From Winogradskyella luteola (lineage in GTDB: Bacteria; Bacteroidota; Bacteroidia; Flavobacteriales; Flavobacteriaceae), in contig NZ_JAGSPD010000001.1 in NCBI RefSeq assembly GCF_019203985.1, positions 124,001 to 188,000 of the forward strand: 64,000 nt of DNA, read 5' to 3'. Positions 1 to 10,500 of this stretch are shown here, piece after piece. Each line of letters opens with the position of its first letter. Position 1 is the first letter of the stretch. The position numbers were made by a program, and so were the translations under genes. The notes under the pieces were generated by a model. That model ran no database searches, had not been told where the DNA came from, and worked only from the letters and a program-made list of their open reading frames with translations.

Positions 1-1091
1 ATCATAATGTATCAATTCTAAGAATTAAAAGAAGACATCCCAATCGTTTAAAGGGAAACGAACCATACATAGAGTTTCCAACCAATTCCACAGAGTTCCT
101 TTATCACGACATAATTACAGTTAAGGGAGATACAAAAGCTATCAATGCCTTAATGATTAAATTTAGGTTAGGTCTTTTACCATTAGAACCTATTGCAGAC
201 GAATTGAGAAATAATCTTGTTAATCAAGAGGTAGGCATGGCAGAAGTCTTAGTGACCCCAAAATCGGTATTAGTAGGAAGAAAAATTAGACTTGGAAACT
301 TCTTTAAACGTTTTGGTGTGCAATTAATGGCAGCATCTCGTAATAACAAACCTTTTACGGAAAGAGAAATAAAAGTAAAAGCAGGTGATGCTTTCCTTAT
401 TAGAGGTATTTGGAAAGACATAGAACAGCTTAAGGAACATCACGAAAATTTAGTGATTTGCGGAAGCCCGGAAGGTATGGCAAAAACTGTAACCAACCTT
501 ACTTATAAATCTTACATTGCTCTTATAGCTTTAGTATTAATGATTGCTTTATTGGTTTTTAAAATTGTTCCGGGTGCTATTGCCGCATTAATAGCTGCTG
601 GTGTTATTTTAATAACTGGCTGTGTACCAATAACTAAAGCTTACAAAGGAATTAGCTGGATCAGTGTAGTAATGATTGCAGCAATGATACCTATGGGAAT
701 AGCGCTTCAAAAAACAGGGACTGCAGAACTCATAGCAAATGGCCTTGTAAATTCATTAGGAAGCTTGCATCCTATTGTACTCCTAGGAGGTGTTTTTCTT
801 TTGACTACAACATTTAGTCAGGTGATTAACAATTCAGCCACAGCAGTTCTAATGGCACCAATAGTAATTATTGCTGCAAATACATTAAGCCTATCTGCAG
901 CACCTTTTATGATTGCCGTAGCCATAAGTGCTTCAACGGCTTTTTTAACACCTGTTGGCACAACCACAAATGCTATGGTGATGACAGCTGGTGGTTACAA
1001 ATTTATTGATTATGTCAGAGTTGGTGCACCATTGCTTCTGCTCTTCTTAATAACAACATTGTTAGTAGTGCCATTGATTTGGCCATTTTAA
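1..1091 (+). CDS. SLC13-family permease with TrkA-C domains (5' truncated)
   Basis: The reading frame is open from base 3 with no stop, so the gene begins before the window and only the C-terminal part is seen. About the first 150 visible residues look like RCK_C/TrkA-C regulatory repeats (soluble, beta-rich, with a VTPKSVLVGRKI stretch). Roughly six hydrophobic segments follow, including the conserved NNSATAVLMAP and TAFLTPVGTTTNAM stretches of the SLC13/DASS anion transporter fold. The family moves dicarboxylates, sulfate or similar anions with sodium; the substrate cannot be read here. pckA follows after 11 bases, which loosely fits C4-dicarboxylate use, but that is inference. The Met at 153 is internal and not a start. 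Confidence 0.85.
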   Translation, partial: HNVSILRIKRRHPNRLKGNEPYIEFPTNSTEFLYHDIITVKGDTKAINALMIKFRLGLLPLEPIADELRNNLVNQEVGMAEVLVTPKSVLVGRKIRLGNFFKRFGVQLMAASRNNKPFTEREIKVKAGDAFLIRGIWKDIEQLKEHHENLVICGSPEGMAKTVTNLTYKSYIALIALVLMIALLVFKIVPGAIAALIAAGVILITGCVPITKAYKGISWISVVMIAAMIPMGIALQKTGTAELIANGLVNSLGSLHPIVLLGGVFLLTTTFSQVINNSATAVLMAPIVIIAANTLSLSAAPFMIAVAISASTAFLTPVGTTTNAMVMTAGGYKFIDYVRVGAPLLLLFLITTLLVVPLIWPF

Positions 1092-1102
1092 ATTTTTAAC
1101 TC

Positions 1103-2740
1103 ATGGAAACATTATTAAAAGAATCGATTATGAAAACTAGAGACCTCACAAAGTACGGATTGAAAGATACCAATGCACATTGGAACTTATCTCCAGAAGA
1201 ATTACAAGCCATTACCGTAGAAAAAGGAATGGGAAAAGAAACTGTTAACGGCACTTTAGCCATAAATACAGGTAAATTTACAGGGCGTTCTCCTCAAGAC
1301 CGCTTCTTGGTAAAAGACGATTACACAAAAGATCGTGTTTGGTGGGGAAAAACAAATAAAGGTATTTCTCCCGAAAATTTTGATTTCTTACAATCTGAAA
1401 TAGAAAACTACTTAAGCGGAAAAGAAATTTATGTACGAGATGGGTACGTATGTGCTGATCCTGCTTATAAAATGAATGTTAGAACCATTACCGAATATCC
1501 ATGGTCCAACATGTTTATTTATAATATGTTCTTGAGGCCAGAGGCATCAGAATTAGAAAATTTTAAAGAAGAATGGCTAGTGCTTTGTGCACCAGGATAC
1601 GTAGCAAAAGATCCTGAAAGTTGCGGCTTGAGACAAGGTAATTTCTCAATATTAAATTTCACTAAAAAAATAGCACTTGTTGGTGGTTCTGCCTATACAG
1701 GTGAGATGAAAAAAGGTATTTTCTCTGCTTTAAATATGATTTTGCCTGTTGACAAAAACGTTTTACCAATGCACTGTTCTGCAAACGTTGGTGAAGATGG
1801 TGATACAGCTATTTTCTTTGGTCTATCTGGTACTGGTAAAACGACATTATCTGCCGATCCTGATCGAAAATTGATAGGTGATGATGAGCACGGCTGGACA
1901 GCAGAAAACAGAATCTTCAATTTTGAAGGTGGTTGTTACGCAAAAGTTATTGACCTGACTGAAGAAAAAGAACCAGACATCTACCGAGCAATTAAGCCAG
2001 GCGCTATCTTAGAAAACGTAATCTTCAAAGATAATGGAGAAGTAGACTATATGGATAGCGGTATTACTCAAAACACACGTGTCAGCTATCCTATTTATCA
2101 CATTGATAACATTCAACAACCGTCTTATGCAGACAATCCTAAGAATATTTTCTTCTTAACCTGTGATGCTTTTGGTGTGTTGCCTCCAGTATCTAAGTTA
2201 ACTCCTGGTCAGGCAGCTTATCACTTTATTTCAGGATATACAGCCAAAGTTGCTGGTACTGAAGCCGGTATTACCGAGCCTGTGCCTTCATTCTCCGCAT
2301 GTTTTGGCGAACCATTTATGCCATTGCATCCAACGGTTTATGCAGAAATGTTAAGTAAAAAAATGCAAGAAGCTGGTGTTAATATTTGGTTACTAAACAC
2401 GGGCTGGAGTGGCGGTCCTTACGGTGTTGGCTCTCGTATAAAATTAAAATATACCAGAGCAATGATTACGGCCATTCTTAACGGCGACTTAGATAATGTG
2501 GATTATGAACAACATCCAATATTTGGATTAAACATGCCAAAATATATTCCTAATGTTCCAACAGAAATGTTAGACCCAATGAATACTTGGTTGCAAAAAG
2601 GAGGCTATATCAGTAAGGCTATTCAATTAGCGCATTCGTTCCACTTGAATTTTGAAAAATTTGCAAGTGAAGCCTCTGATCAAATTATAGAAGGCGGTCC
2701 TTTAATTGATGAGCATCATCATTTAGGTGACCATGTTTAA
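1103..2740 (+). CDS. pckA: Phosphoenolpyruvate carboxykinase (ATP)
   Basis: Converts oxaloacetate and ATP to phosphoenolpyruvate, ADP and CO2, the first committed step of gluconeogenesis, in the cytosol. The 545-residue length fits the ATP-dependent family. Visible motifs are GRSPQDRF near the N terminus (oxaloacetate site), the P-loop GLSGTGKTT at residues 240-248, and the kinase-2/metal motif IGDDEHGW shortly after. The first ATG is used here. A second in-frame ATG at 1130 (MKTRDLTKYG) is an equally good start and no clear Shine-Dalgarno sequence decides between them. A strong hairpin terminator follows at 2755. Confidence 0.97.
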   Translation: METLLKESIMKTRDLTKYGLKDTNAHWNLSPEELQAITVEKGMGKETVNGTLAINTGKFTGRSPQDRFLVKDDYTKDRVWWGKTNKGISPENFDFLQSEIENYLSGKEIYVRDGYVCADPAYKMNVRTITEYPWSNMFIYNMFLRPEASELENFKEEWLVLCAPGYVAKDPESCGLRQGNFSILNFTKKIALVGGSAYTGEMKKGIFSALNMILPVDKNVLPMHCSANVGEDGDTAIFFGLSGTGKTTLSADPDRKLIGDDEHGWTAENRIFNFEGGCYAKVIDLTEEKEPDIYRAIKPGAILENVIFKDNGEVDYMDSGITQNTRVSYPIYHIDNIQQPSYADNPKNIFFLTCDAFGVLPPVSKLTPGQAAYHFISGYTAKVAGTEAGITEPVPSFSACFGEPFMPLHPTVYAEMLSKKMQEAGVNIWLLNTGWSGGPYGVGSRIKLKYTRAMITAILNGDLDNVDYEQHPIFGLNMPKYIPNVPTEMLDPMNTWLQKGGYISKAIQLAHSFHLNFEKFASEASDQIIEGGPLIDEHHHLGDHV

Positions 2741-2754
2741 TAGTTCCATGACTG

Positions 2755-2782
2755 AAAAGAGCCCAGAAATGGGCTCTTTTTT
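2755..2782 (+). terminator. Intrinsic terminator of pckA
   Basis: Ten-base perfect inverted repeat (AAAAGAGCCC / GGGCTCTTTT) with a six-base loop followed by a T run, 15 bases after the pckA stop. It separates pckA from the next gene. Confidence 0.85.
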
Positions 2783-2801
2783 AATTTAAATATTTTTTAA
2801 A

Positions 2802-3491
2802 GTGAAAAGGTTTTCAATCTTATTCTTTCTTCTCACTCTTCAAACATTGTGGTCCCAAAACCCCTCTGAAGATTTCTTAGGTTCTTGGTATACTTACGGA
2901 AGTCATCATCGTTTAAGTGAAAAGCTAAGTATAACACCTTATGGAGAATTGCGATTTTATGAAGCATCTTCAAACTATAATTTAGCATTTGTATCATTGA
3001 GAGGCAATTATCATTTAGATTCAAAATCTAATTTAGGTTTAGGCTATGCCTACTTAGACATTGACACCGTTTTTGAATTTGATAATATACCCCATGTTTT
3101 AGAGCATAGAATATTTGAACAGTATGTCTATAAACATCGTATTAATACTATTCGATTTGTTCATCGTGGACGTTTGGAACAGCGTTTTTTGGAGTTTAGG
3201 GATAGAAACGAGCTTCAGAACCGATTTAGGTACAAACTAAGTCTTAAGTACAATCTCAATAAAACCCTTTTTTTAGTACTATCTGATGAACCTTTTATAA
3301 ACTTTCAAGATCAGGTTTTTCATGAAAATAGATTCTATTCAGGTATAGGGGTTAATGTCTTGAAGAATTCACAAATTCAAATAGGTTATTTAAAGCAACA
3401 TATTAGAAAAAACAATCTTAACAGAATACAGGTTGGTATCAGTTTTCAAACGGATTCCAGAAAACCAAAAACTACTTTAGCGCAGCTATAG
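2802..3491 (+). CDS. DUF2490 family outer-membrane-like protein
   Basis: A 229-residue protein with an N-terminal signal peptide (hydrophobic stretch ending near WSQN) followed by alternating beta-strand patterns typical of DUF2490 proteins, which are predicted outer-membrane beta barrels of unknown function in Bacteroidota. Translation appears to start at GTG 2802; no in-frame ATG precedes the signal peptide. Its last 20 bases overlap the 3' end of the convergent PLP-enzyme gene. No function beyond the family is visible. Confidence 0.75.
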   Translation: MKRFSILFFLLTLQTLWSQNPSEDFLGSWYTYGSHHRLSEKLSITPYGELRFYEASSNYNLAFVSLRGNYHLDSKSNLGLGYAYLDIDTVFEFDNIPHVLEHRIFEQYVYKHRINTIRFVHRGRLEQRFLEFRDRNELQNRFRYKLSLKYNLNKTLFLVLSDEPFINFQDQVFHENRFYSGIGVNVLKNSQIQIGYLKQHIRKNNLNRIQVGISFQTDSRKPKTTLAQL

Positions 3492-4623
3492 CTTGGTTAA
3501 TATCGCGCTTTAAATCTTTAACCTCTTCTATTCCAACCGAAAAACGAATTAACTGATTGCTTATACCAACCTTATTGCGTTCTTCTGGGCTTAACAATGC
3601 ATGAGATGTTAAATGTGGCGAGAGCACAGTGCTCTCAATCCCAGCTAAACTCATAGAAGACTTAATTAGTTTTAATTCATTTTGAAATTGTTGTGAATCC
3701 AAATCATCTATCAATTCAAAAGACAGCATGGCACCAAAACCCTTCATCTGAGATTTTGCCAGCTTATACTCAGGATGTGATTTTAATCCCGGATAATAAA
3801 CTCTTGAAATCTTAGGATGCTTATTGAGCCATTTAGCGAGTTTCATGGCGTTTTTAGTCTGTGCTTTTACTCGAAGGCCTAGAGTTTTCATACTGCGCTC
3901 TAACATCCATACCGTCATATCGCTGAGGCTTCCTCCTAGATTTTTACTAACATTCCATATACGTTCAATATGTTCTTTAGAGCTTGCGATTGCCCCTGCA
4001 CAAATATCACTGTGACCTCCAAAATATTTAGTGGCAGAATGCATAACCATATCAATACCTAAATCTATAGGATTTTGATTGACTGGTGATGCAAATGTAT
4101 TGTCAATTGAAGTTAAAATATTCTTGGATTTGCCCAATTTAGCAATGGCTTTGATGTCCGTAATCGTCAACAGAGGATTTGAAGGAGATTCAATATGAAT
4201 TAAACGTGTATTCTTCTGAATTACTGCTTCAAAATCTTTTAACGTATGGCCATTAGTAAAGGTGTACTCTATTCCGTATTTAGGAAACTCTTCCTTTATA
4301 AAATTAACTGTTCCCCCATACAATGTATTTTGTACCACCAAATGATCTCCCTTTTGTAAAAAGGCAAAAAACATATGGCTAATCGCAGCCATGCCAGAAC
4401 CAAAAATCATAGCAGCTTCAGTATGTTCTAAAGCGGCAATCTTTTTGGACAAATATTCTTGATTTGGCGTGTTAAAATAACGTGGATAGCGTTTTACATC
4501 AACATCTAAAAATTCATACGATGAGCTCAAGTATATTGGAGATACAGCACCTTTAAATTGTTTGTCCTTTATTTCACCAACATGTGCGCATGTGGTATTG
4601 AGTCCTAAATGTGGTTTTGGCAT
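3472..4623 (-). CDS. Cys/Met metabolism PLP-dependent enzyme (cystathionine gamma-synthase/lyase type)
   Basis: A 383-residue trans-sulfuration enzyme of the fold-type I PLP family. Evidence: the AMIFGSGMAAIS phosphate-binding region near residue 72, IESPSNP near 144, DNTFASP near 174, and the PLP lysine K199 within HSATKYFGGHSD. Members of this family act as cystathionine gamma-synthase, cystathionine beta- or gamma-lyase or methionine gamma-lyase; sequence alone does not decide which. It probably belongs to methionine/cysteine metabolism in the cytosol. It is not clearly in an operon: the minus-strand gene after its stop is absent and the next upstream gene is an unrelated secreted protein. 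Confidence 0.9.
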   Translation of the reverse strand: MPKPHLGLNTTCAHVGEIKDKQFKGAVSPIYLSSSYEFLDVDVKRYPRYFNTPNQEYLSKKIAALEHTEAAMIFGSGMAAISHMFFAFLQKGDHLVVQNTLYGGTVNFIKEEFPKYGIEYTFTNGHTLKDFEAVIQKNTRLIHIESPSNPLLTITDIKAIAKLGKSKNILTSIDNTFASPVNQNPIDLGIDMVMHSATKYFGGHSDICAGAIASSKEHIERIWNVSKNLGGSLSDMTVWMLERSMKTLGLRVKAQTKNAMKLAKWLNKHPKISRVYYPGLKSHPEYKLAKSQMKGFGAMLSFELIDDLDSQQFQNELKLIKSSMSLAGIESTVLSPHLTSHALLSPEERNKVGISNQLIRFSVGIEEVKDLKRDINQAIAALK

Positions 4624-4672
4624 TTTTAATAATTTTGATTTCTAAAATTACTAAAAAATGCTCTTAGGTTTA

Positions 4673-5446
4673 TTAATTCGTAATACAAACTTTAGTTGAA
4701 TACACAAAAGTTGGAGTTTCTATTCTAACCAAATAAACACCTTCCGAAATCCCTGAAGTACTGATATGATTTTTATTATTGGAGATGTCTTCTTCTTTGA
4801 CTTTTTTTCCAACAATATTATAAAGCGTTAATCTTCCATTGCTATTATGTGATAAATCTGAAACGCGTATTTGATTCTGTTGACTAGAATACCAAACATT
4901 GATATCGTTTTTCTTTTCATCATTTATAGACAACAAGTAATTGTTACTGATTTCTGAATGCACATTATTAGAAAATGTAATGAAGAACCTGTTAATGTAA
5001 TCGCCCGTTAACATACTTTGGGTGAAGTCCGTATCGTTAAGCTGTAAGTAAGAATTCAATTCTAAATCATACAAATAAACATCCACTTGATTTTCAAAAT
5101 TTTCTAATGCATTTAATGAAACTGTAACTTCGCCTGCGTTGGAAAGAAACATTCCCAAAGGATAATACTTCTGTATACTGAATGCCCCTACTCCTTGAAT
5201 AACAAAGCGGTCATTCTCTATCATCCAATTTAAGTCATCTTGCAAGTCATTAATATATGGTGCATCATAACCATAGTCTACTCCATCTGTAGCAGAATTA
5301 TCTTCAACAAAACCCAAGGCCAAATGTCTTGTAAAACCTTCGGGATTTTGAAAGTCTATTCTAACAGTTTGTATGCCTTGTGCATAAGAAAGCTTAAAGC
5401 ATATCAATAAAACCAATACATACTGAAATTTGATAAAAGTTCTCAT
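4673..5446 (-). CDS. Secreted protein with T9SS type A sorting domain
   Basis: A 257-residue protein with a signal peptide (MRTFIKF to the SYAQ cleavage region). Its C-terminal ~75 residues have the type IX secretion sorting-domain pattern: a short linker, a G-R-L-TLYNIVGKKV strand, an ISEGVYLVRIET strand and a short final strand. The central ~150 residues are not recognised and may be a beta-sandwich. It is expected to be carried through the outer membrane by the T9SS and either released or anchored. Its role is unknown. Confidence 0.8.
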   Translation of the reverse strand: MRTFIKFQYVLVLLICFKLSYAQGIQTVRIDFQNPEGFTRHLALGFVEDNSATDGVDYGYDAPYINDLQDDLNWMIENDRFVIQGVGAFSIQKYYPLGMFLSNAGEVTVSLNALENFENQVDVYLYDLELNSYLQLNDTDFTQSMLTGDYINRFFITFSNNVHSEISNNYLLSINDEKKNDINVWYSSQQNQIRVSDLSHNSNGRLTLYNIVGKKVKEEDISNNKNHISTSGISEGVYLVRIETPTFVYSTKVCITN

Positions 5447-5591
5447 AAGATTTGGGCGGTTTAGTGAACTATCAGCTCGAAATCTAACCTAAAATCTTCT
5501 AAAAATCTATAAAAAGCTTATTTTTACGATGAAATGCATATAATATTAACATTTAAACAAATAAATCGGATGAAATGCAATTCAATTACAG

Positions 5592-6998
5592 TTAAACGTT
5601 TACTGATTTCCAATGTCCTTTCTTAAACCAAAGTATTCCTATTACCGTGATTAAAACTTCAGCTAAAGTAATAGCTACAAAAACTCCCATTGGTCCATAA
5701 TCGAAAGTTAAAGCCATTAAATAAGCAAATGGAAGCTGCAGCAACCAAAAGCAAATAAAGTTGATCCAAGTTGGTGTTTTGGTATCTCCGGCTCCATTAA
5801 ATGCATTTATAATAACCATTCCATAGCCGTAAAACACATAACCTGCAGCAATAATCCTTAGGCATAAAGCACCATTTTTAATCACCGCAGCTTCCTGTGT
5901 AAACCATGAAACGATCTCAGGAGCAAATATGAGATAGATAATTGAGACCAAGCCCATAAATATAGCACTATACTTTCCGGTTTTCCATACGGAGTCTTCA
6001 GCACGTTGTGGTTTTTTTGCACCTAAATTCTGTCCTACTAAAGTAGCTGCAGCATTACTCATTCCCCATGCTGGCATTAGAGTAAACATCATTACACGAA
6101 TTGCTATTGTATAACCCGCAAGGACTTCACTTCCGAATTCACTCATAATACGCATTAAAAACACCCAAGAAGATGTCCCAATTAAAAATTGACCAATGCC
6201 ACCAAGCGATACTCTAATAAGATTGAGCATTACCGCTACGCGTAATACCAGATCCTTAAATCCTACCTTTATTTTACTCCAGCCAAAAAACAACACCATG
6301 AGTTGAAAAATAACCGCTGTTCCCCTACCAATAGTTGTGGCAATAGCTGCACCTTCTACTCCAAAAGCCGGTATTGGTCCAAAACCAAAAATAAACATGG
6401 GATCCAAGATGATATTTAATCCATTGGAAAGTACTAAAGCCCACATGGCTATAGATGCATCTCCAGCTCCCCTAAAAACTGCATTGATTAGAAATAATAG
6501 CATTATGGTGACGTTTCCACCTAACAATACTTGTGTATAACCATATCCCTCAGCAATTAAGTCTTCTTCACCTCCCATAAGTTGAAGGATTTCCTGTGGG
6601 TAAAGAATACCTATAACACTAATAATTGCTGCCACAAAAACACCTAAACCAATAACCTGTACAGCTGCTTGTGACGCTCCTTGCCTGTCTTTCTCACCTA
6701 TTCGTCTTGCTACAATAGCTGTTGCAGCCATACTTAAACCTATTGCTACTGCATACACCAGAGTTATCACAGACTCTGTAAGACCTATGGTTGCCACGGC
6801 ATTAACACTAACTTGAGATACGTAAAAAATATCCACAATGGCAAATATCGATTCCATGAGCATTTCTAAAATCATCGGAATGGATAACATAAAAACTGCT
6901 CGACGAATACTGCCCGAAGTAAAATCTTGTTCCTTACCTGAAACTGCGATTCTTAAATATTTAAAAAATTGTTTTACTGAAATTTTATTGGATTGCAT
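5592..6998 (-). CDS. MATE family efflux transporter
   Basis: A 468-residue integral membrane protein with about 12 hydrophobic segments in two similar halves, the MATE/NorM layout. Typical stretches are SIPMILEMLMES near residue 35 and AAATLVGQNLGAKKPQRAE near 310. MATE proteins export cationic drugs and metabolites using a sodium or proton gradient across the inner membrane. An unusually long (~30-residue) polar N-terminal extension precedes the first helix. The substrate is not predictable. Confidence 0.92.
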   Translation of the reverse strand: MQSNKISVKQFFKYLRIAVSGKEQDFTSGSIRRAVFMLSIPMILEMLMESIFAIVDIFYVSQVSVNAVATIGLTESVITLVYAVAIGLSMAATAIVARRIGEKDRQGASQAAVQVIGLGVFVAAIISVIGILYPQEILQLMGGEEDLIAEGYGYTQVLLGGNVTIMLLFLINAVFRGAGDASIAMWALVLSNGLNIILDPMFIFGFGPIPAFGVEGAAIATTIGRGTAVIFQLMVLFFGWSKIKVGFKDLVLRVAVMLNLIRVSLGGIGQFLIGTSSWVFLMRIMSEFGSEVLAGYTIAIRVMMFTLMPAWGMSNAAATLVGQNLGAKKPQRAEDSVWKTGKYSAIFMGLVSIIYLIFAPEIVSWFTQEAAVIKNGALCLRIIAAGYVFYGYGMVIINAFNGAGDTKTPTWINFICFWLLQLPFAYLMALTFDYGPMGVFVAITLAEVLITVIGILWFKKGHWKSVNV

Positions 6999-7157
6999 AA
7001 CTTAAAAATGTATAATATAATATAGCTAAACAAACAAGTTTGTCTAACAACTGACGTCACAAGGTCTTGTGATAATTTTTTCCGAAGAGTGTATTAAGCA
7101 ATCATAATGGCACAAATATGCACATTATTTTCAAAAAAATAAAAGTAATCAATGAAA

Positions 7158-7268
7158 TTAATCGTTTCGACTTGCTCTATTATATGCACGAATCATGAGA
7201 ATAGCCCATAGTGCTACCAATGCAATAACTATAACGGAAAACCACAATACGATATCATTTGCCACCAT
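7158..7268 (-). CDS. 36-residue single-pass membrane protein
   Basis: A short reading frame, ATG at 7268 to TAA at 7158, giving a 36-residue peptide: a short polar start (MVANDIVLW), one hydrophobic helix of about 20 residues, then a basic polar tail (RAYNRASRND). Its start overlaps the end of the upstream 62-residue membrane-protein gene by 14 bases, which suggests translational coupling and supports it being real. Function unknown. Confidence 0.5.
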   Translation of the reverse strand: MVANDIVLWFSVIVIALVALWAILMIRAYNRASRND

Positions 7269-7443
7269 GGTCTACAAGTTTTAAGTAAATCATAACGCCC
7301 AATAATGTTGGTGCCCATAGGCCAACAAATAAACCATGCATCTGATCTCCGGTTAGAAATAAATATTCAGCAACAAGAACTATAACTGCACATAATATTA
7401 ACATTAACAAGTTTGCAGTTCCTAATTTTTTGAAGTAATTCAT
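7255..7443 (-). CDS. 62-residue two-helix membrane protein
   Basis: A small protein with two hydrophobic helices (about residues 10-30 and 37-55) separated by the short loop TGDQMHG, ending in a polar tail. It lies between ccsBA (upstream) and the 36-residue ORF (overlapping downstream) on the same strand, so the three may be cotranscribed. A role in cytochrome c maturation is possible from position only; I do not recognise the family. Confidence 0.6.
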   Translation of the reverse strand: MNYFKKLGTANLLMLILCAVIVLVAEYLFLTGDQMHGLFVGLWAPTLLGVMIYLKLVDHGGK

Positions 7444-7515
7444 TGAGAGGGTTAGTTTAAAACCTCAAGTTATGAAAAATTCTTTTTGCTTATAATATGA
7501 TTTTGAAAAATGCGC

Positions 7516-10500
7516 CTATTTATAATGAATCTTATACTTTCTATAAGCTAAGAAAGCTAAAATTGCAATGATTGCTATGGTAATGGCTATAAATTGAAAA
7601 CTCAAAATTTGATCACCACTGGCGTAAGCATGCAACCCAGACAGATAAAAATTAACGCCAAAATAGGTCATCAAAATACTTCCGAAAGCAATAATGGACA
7701 TTAAGTTATAAAACCAACGGCCTCTGAGTCCTGGAACCAGTCGCATATGAATGACAAAAGCATAAATCATAATACTAATCAACGCCCAAGTTTCTTTTGG
7801 ATCCCAGCCCCAATAACGTCCCCAACTTTCGTTTGCCCACATACCACCAAGAAAGTTTCCGATGGTTAGCATTACTAAGCCAACGGTTAGTGCCATCTCG
7901 TTAATAATGGTCAATTCTTTAATGTTAATGAGCATACGCTCTTTATTCTCTTTGTTTGTAAGAATCATAAGCAATAGAGCTACGACACCTAAAATCATCC
8001 CTATCGCAAAAGGTCCATAACTAGCTACAATTACAGATACATGAATCATTAACCAATAGCCTTGAAGCACAGGTTGTAAGTTTGCAATTGCTGGATCCAT
8101 CCAGTTCCAATGTGCTACCATTAAAATCATGGAACAAACAAAAGCCGATGCAGCAACTGTTAAGTTACTTTTTCTGCCCAATAGAAGTCCGAATAACATA
8201 ACCGACCAAGCTACATATATCATAGATTCATAGGCATCACTCCAAGGTGCATGTCCAGACAAATACCATCTCCAGATGAGACTGCCAAGATGCATAGCAA
8301 ATAATAGTACTATAACTCCAATTAAACTATTGATTGCAACCTTTAACCAGCGACTTCTATAGTCAAAAATCTGAACAATAATTAATATAAACAGAATAGT
8401 CGCCGCATACATATACCAACTAAAAAGCTTTTTGAATATATCGTACTTGTTATACAAAATTTCAGACTCTATCTTTTCGTCCGAAAGCATAATTTCACTG
8501 CCAAACTTTTGCTGAGTCTTTTTTATGCCTTCCAAAAGTTCTTCAGCTTTAGAAAAATTCCCTGTTTGCTTTGCATTATTTAAGGTGACCAAATAGGCAC
8601 TAAAACCATTATTGATAAAATTACCGTAAAGTGAATCCTTGATTTTATCGCGATAACTTTCTCTAAATTCCAATGATGAAATCCAAGTGTTATTTTCATC
8701 TTCCGGAACAGGAAATATTTTAATTGAACGTCCCTCTATGGCATTATATAACAAATTAACGCGAGAATCAGCTTCTTTAACTTCTTTCTGAAACCCATTA
8801 GGTACTTGCGCCTTATAGGCTTCTTCTATGTAAGAACCAAGTTTATATCGTCCATCTGGTGTGAAAAAATCAACGAGACTTGCATATTTTTCTCCATAAT
8901 CAACGCCAATAATTGTACGTATGGAATCTGCTTTTCTTGGTTTTAAATAAATGATGGGCACATTATACCACAGCAATGGGCTTTCTTGAATGGATAAAAA
9001 TACTTGAGTGGCATTAAAATCTTCATATATATCCTTTTTACTGAGTTTTCTCAACATCTCAGAGGCATAGGTATGCATTGGCATCATTCGACCACTATAA
9101 TCTTGAATGACCATTTTCGCAAACTTATCTGTGTGTTCTTCTGGTGTGATATTTGCCTTGAGTATAGAATCTATCTGGATTTTGTTTTGTCTTGTATTTT
9201 TTGAGTGGTCGTGACCATCATTTTCAGAATGTTGTTGTGCAAAACTTGAAAAACTAAGCAGCAAGACTATCATAGTCATTAGCTCTGCCTTCTTCTTTTT
9301 CAACTTATTCAATCGCTTTCTTATATCATCAAATCGAGTGTTTTTGGCAAATAAAATAGCCATTAGACCAAAATACAATAGCATATAACCCGTATAGGTA
9401 ATATACGTTCCCCAACGATCATGATTTACAGAAAGTACGGTTCCTTTTTCATCTGGATCGAAACTCGCCTGAAAGAAACGGTAGCCTCTATGGTCGAGTA
9501 TATTATTCATATATATGTGGTAATCAAAATCGCCTTGTTCTTTATCTAAAACCGTTACTTTACTTTCGTATGACGAATAGGCTTTTTCTGTACCTGGATA
9601 TTTTTCGGCAATAAAATCATTAAGCTTTACTTGAAATGGCAACTGCTCTAATCGAGATCCATAGCGTAAGGCGATATCTAATCCGCCGACCTTAATTTCC
9701 TCAATTCTTGGGTAAGTGCCTGGCCCACCAAGTAGATTAACGCTTTTGGTTTCGCCATTGGCATTGACATCGAGGACAATACCGCTTTCATCACCTTTTA
9801 ATATTCTTGGTTTCTTAACAATGTCAAAGACACCTTTAACAACTGGTTTTGGAAACACCAATTGCATATTTCCTATAATATATCGAGATCGTAAAGCTAA
9901 AGGCTGTAGACTATCCTTAACCAATTTACCTGTTGTACCGGTTGCCATGGTCATATACTCACCCTCATAAGGGGATTTTATAAATAATCCATCTTCTGTA
10001 TTGGTAATATTAATAGCTCCTTCTTGTTCCTTGTTTAGGGAAATAAGTACGTTGTGTAAGTTAGATACCTGACCTGACCTTAAAAAATGATTGTGAGGTC
10101 GCCCATCACCAGCTTCAACTATTTTTAGATAGCTATCACCATTTTCATCTGGTACAATATCCTTCTCTGCTCCTTTTATGAATTTTCGTAGCTTAAGATT
10201 TACTTCTGTATCACCATAATCAAAGGTTTCATCAAAATCATTATCCAGTCGAGGGGAAAAATCAACAACTTCCATAATGTTTCGTTGTTGTAATTGACCA
10301 TTGATTTTGTAATCGCCAAGAATACGACCACTGATATAAGTCTTTTGAGAACGGAACTGACTTTCGGTTTCACCTTCTCTAATGTTCATCATACCTTCGT
10401 AACCTATATATCGTGTTACAAAAGCACCTACCAGAATAAAAATAAAAGCCAAATGAAGTATTAAAGTCGCCCACTTCTCTTTTTTATGAAGCCTAAATCT

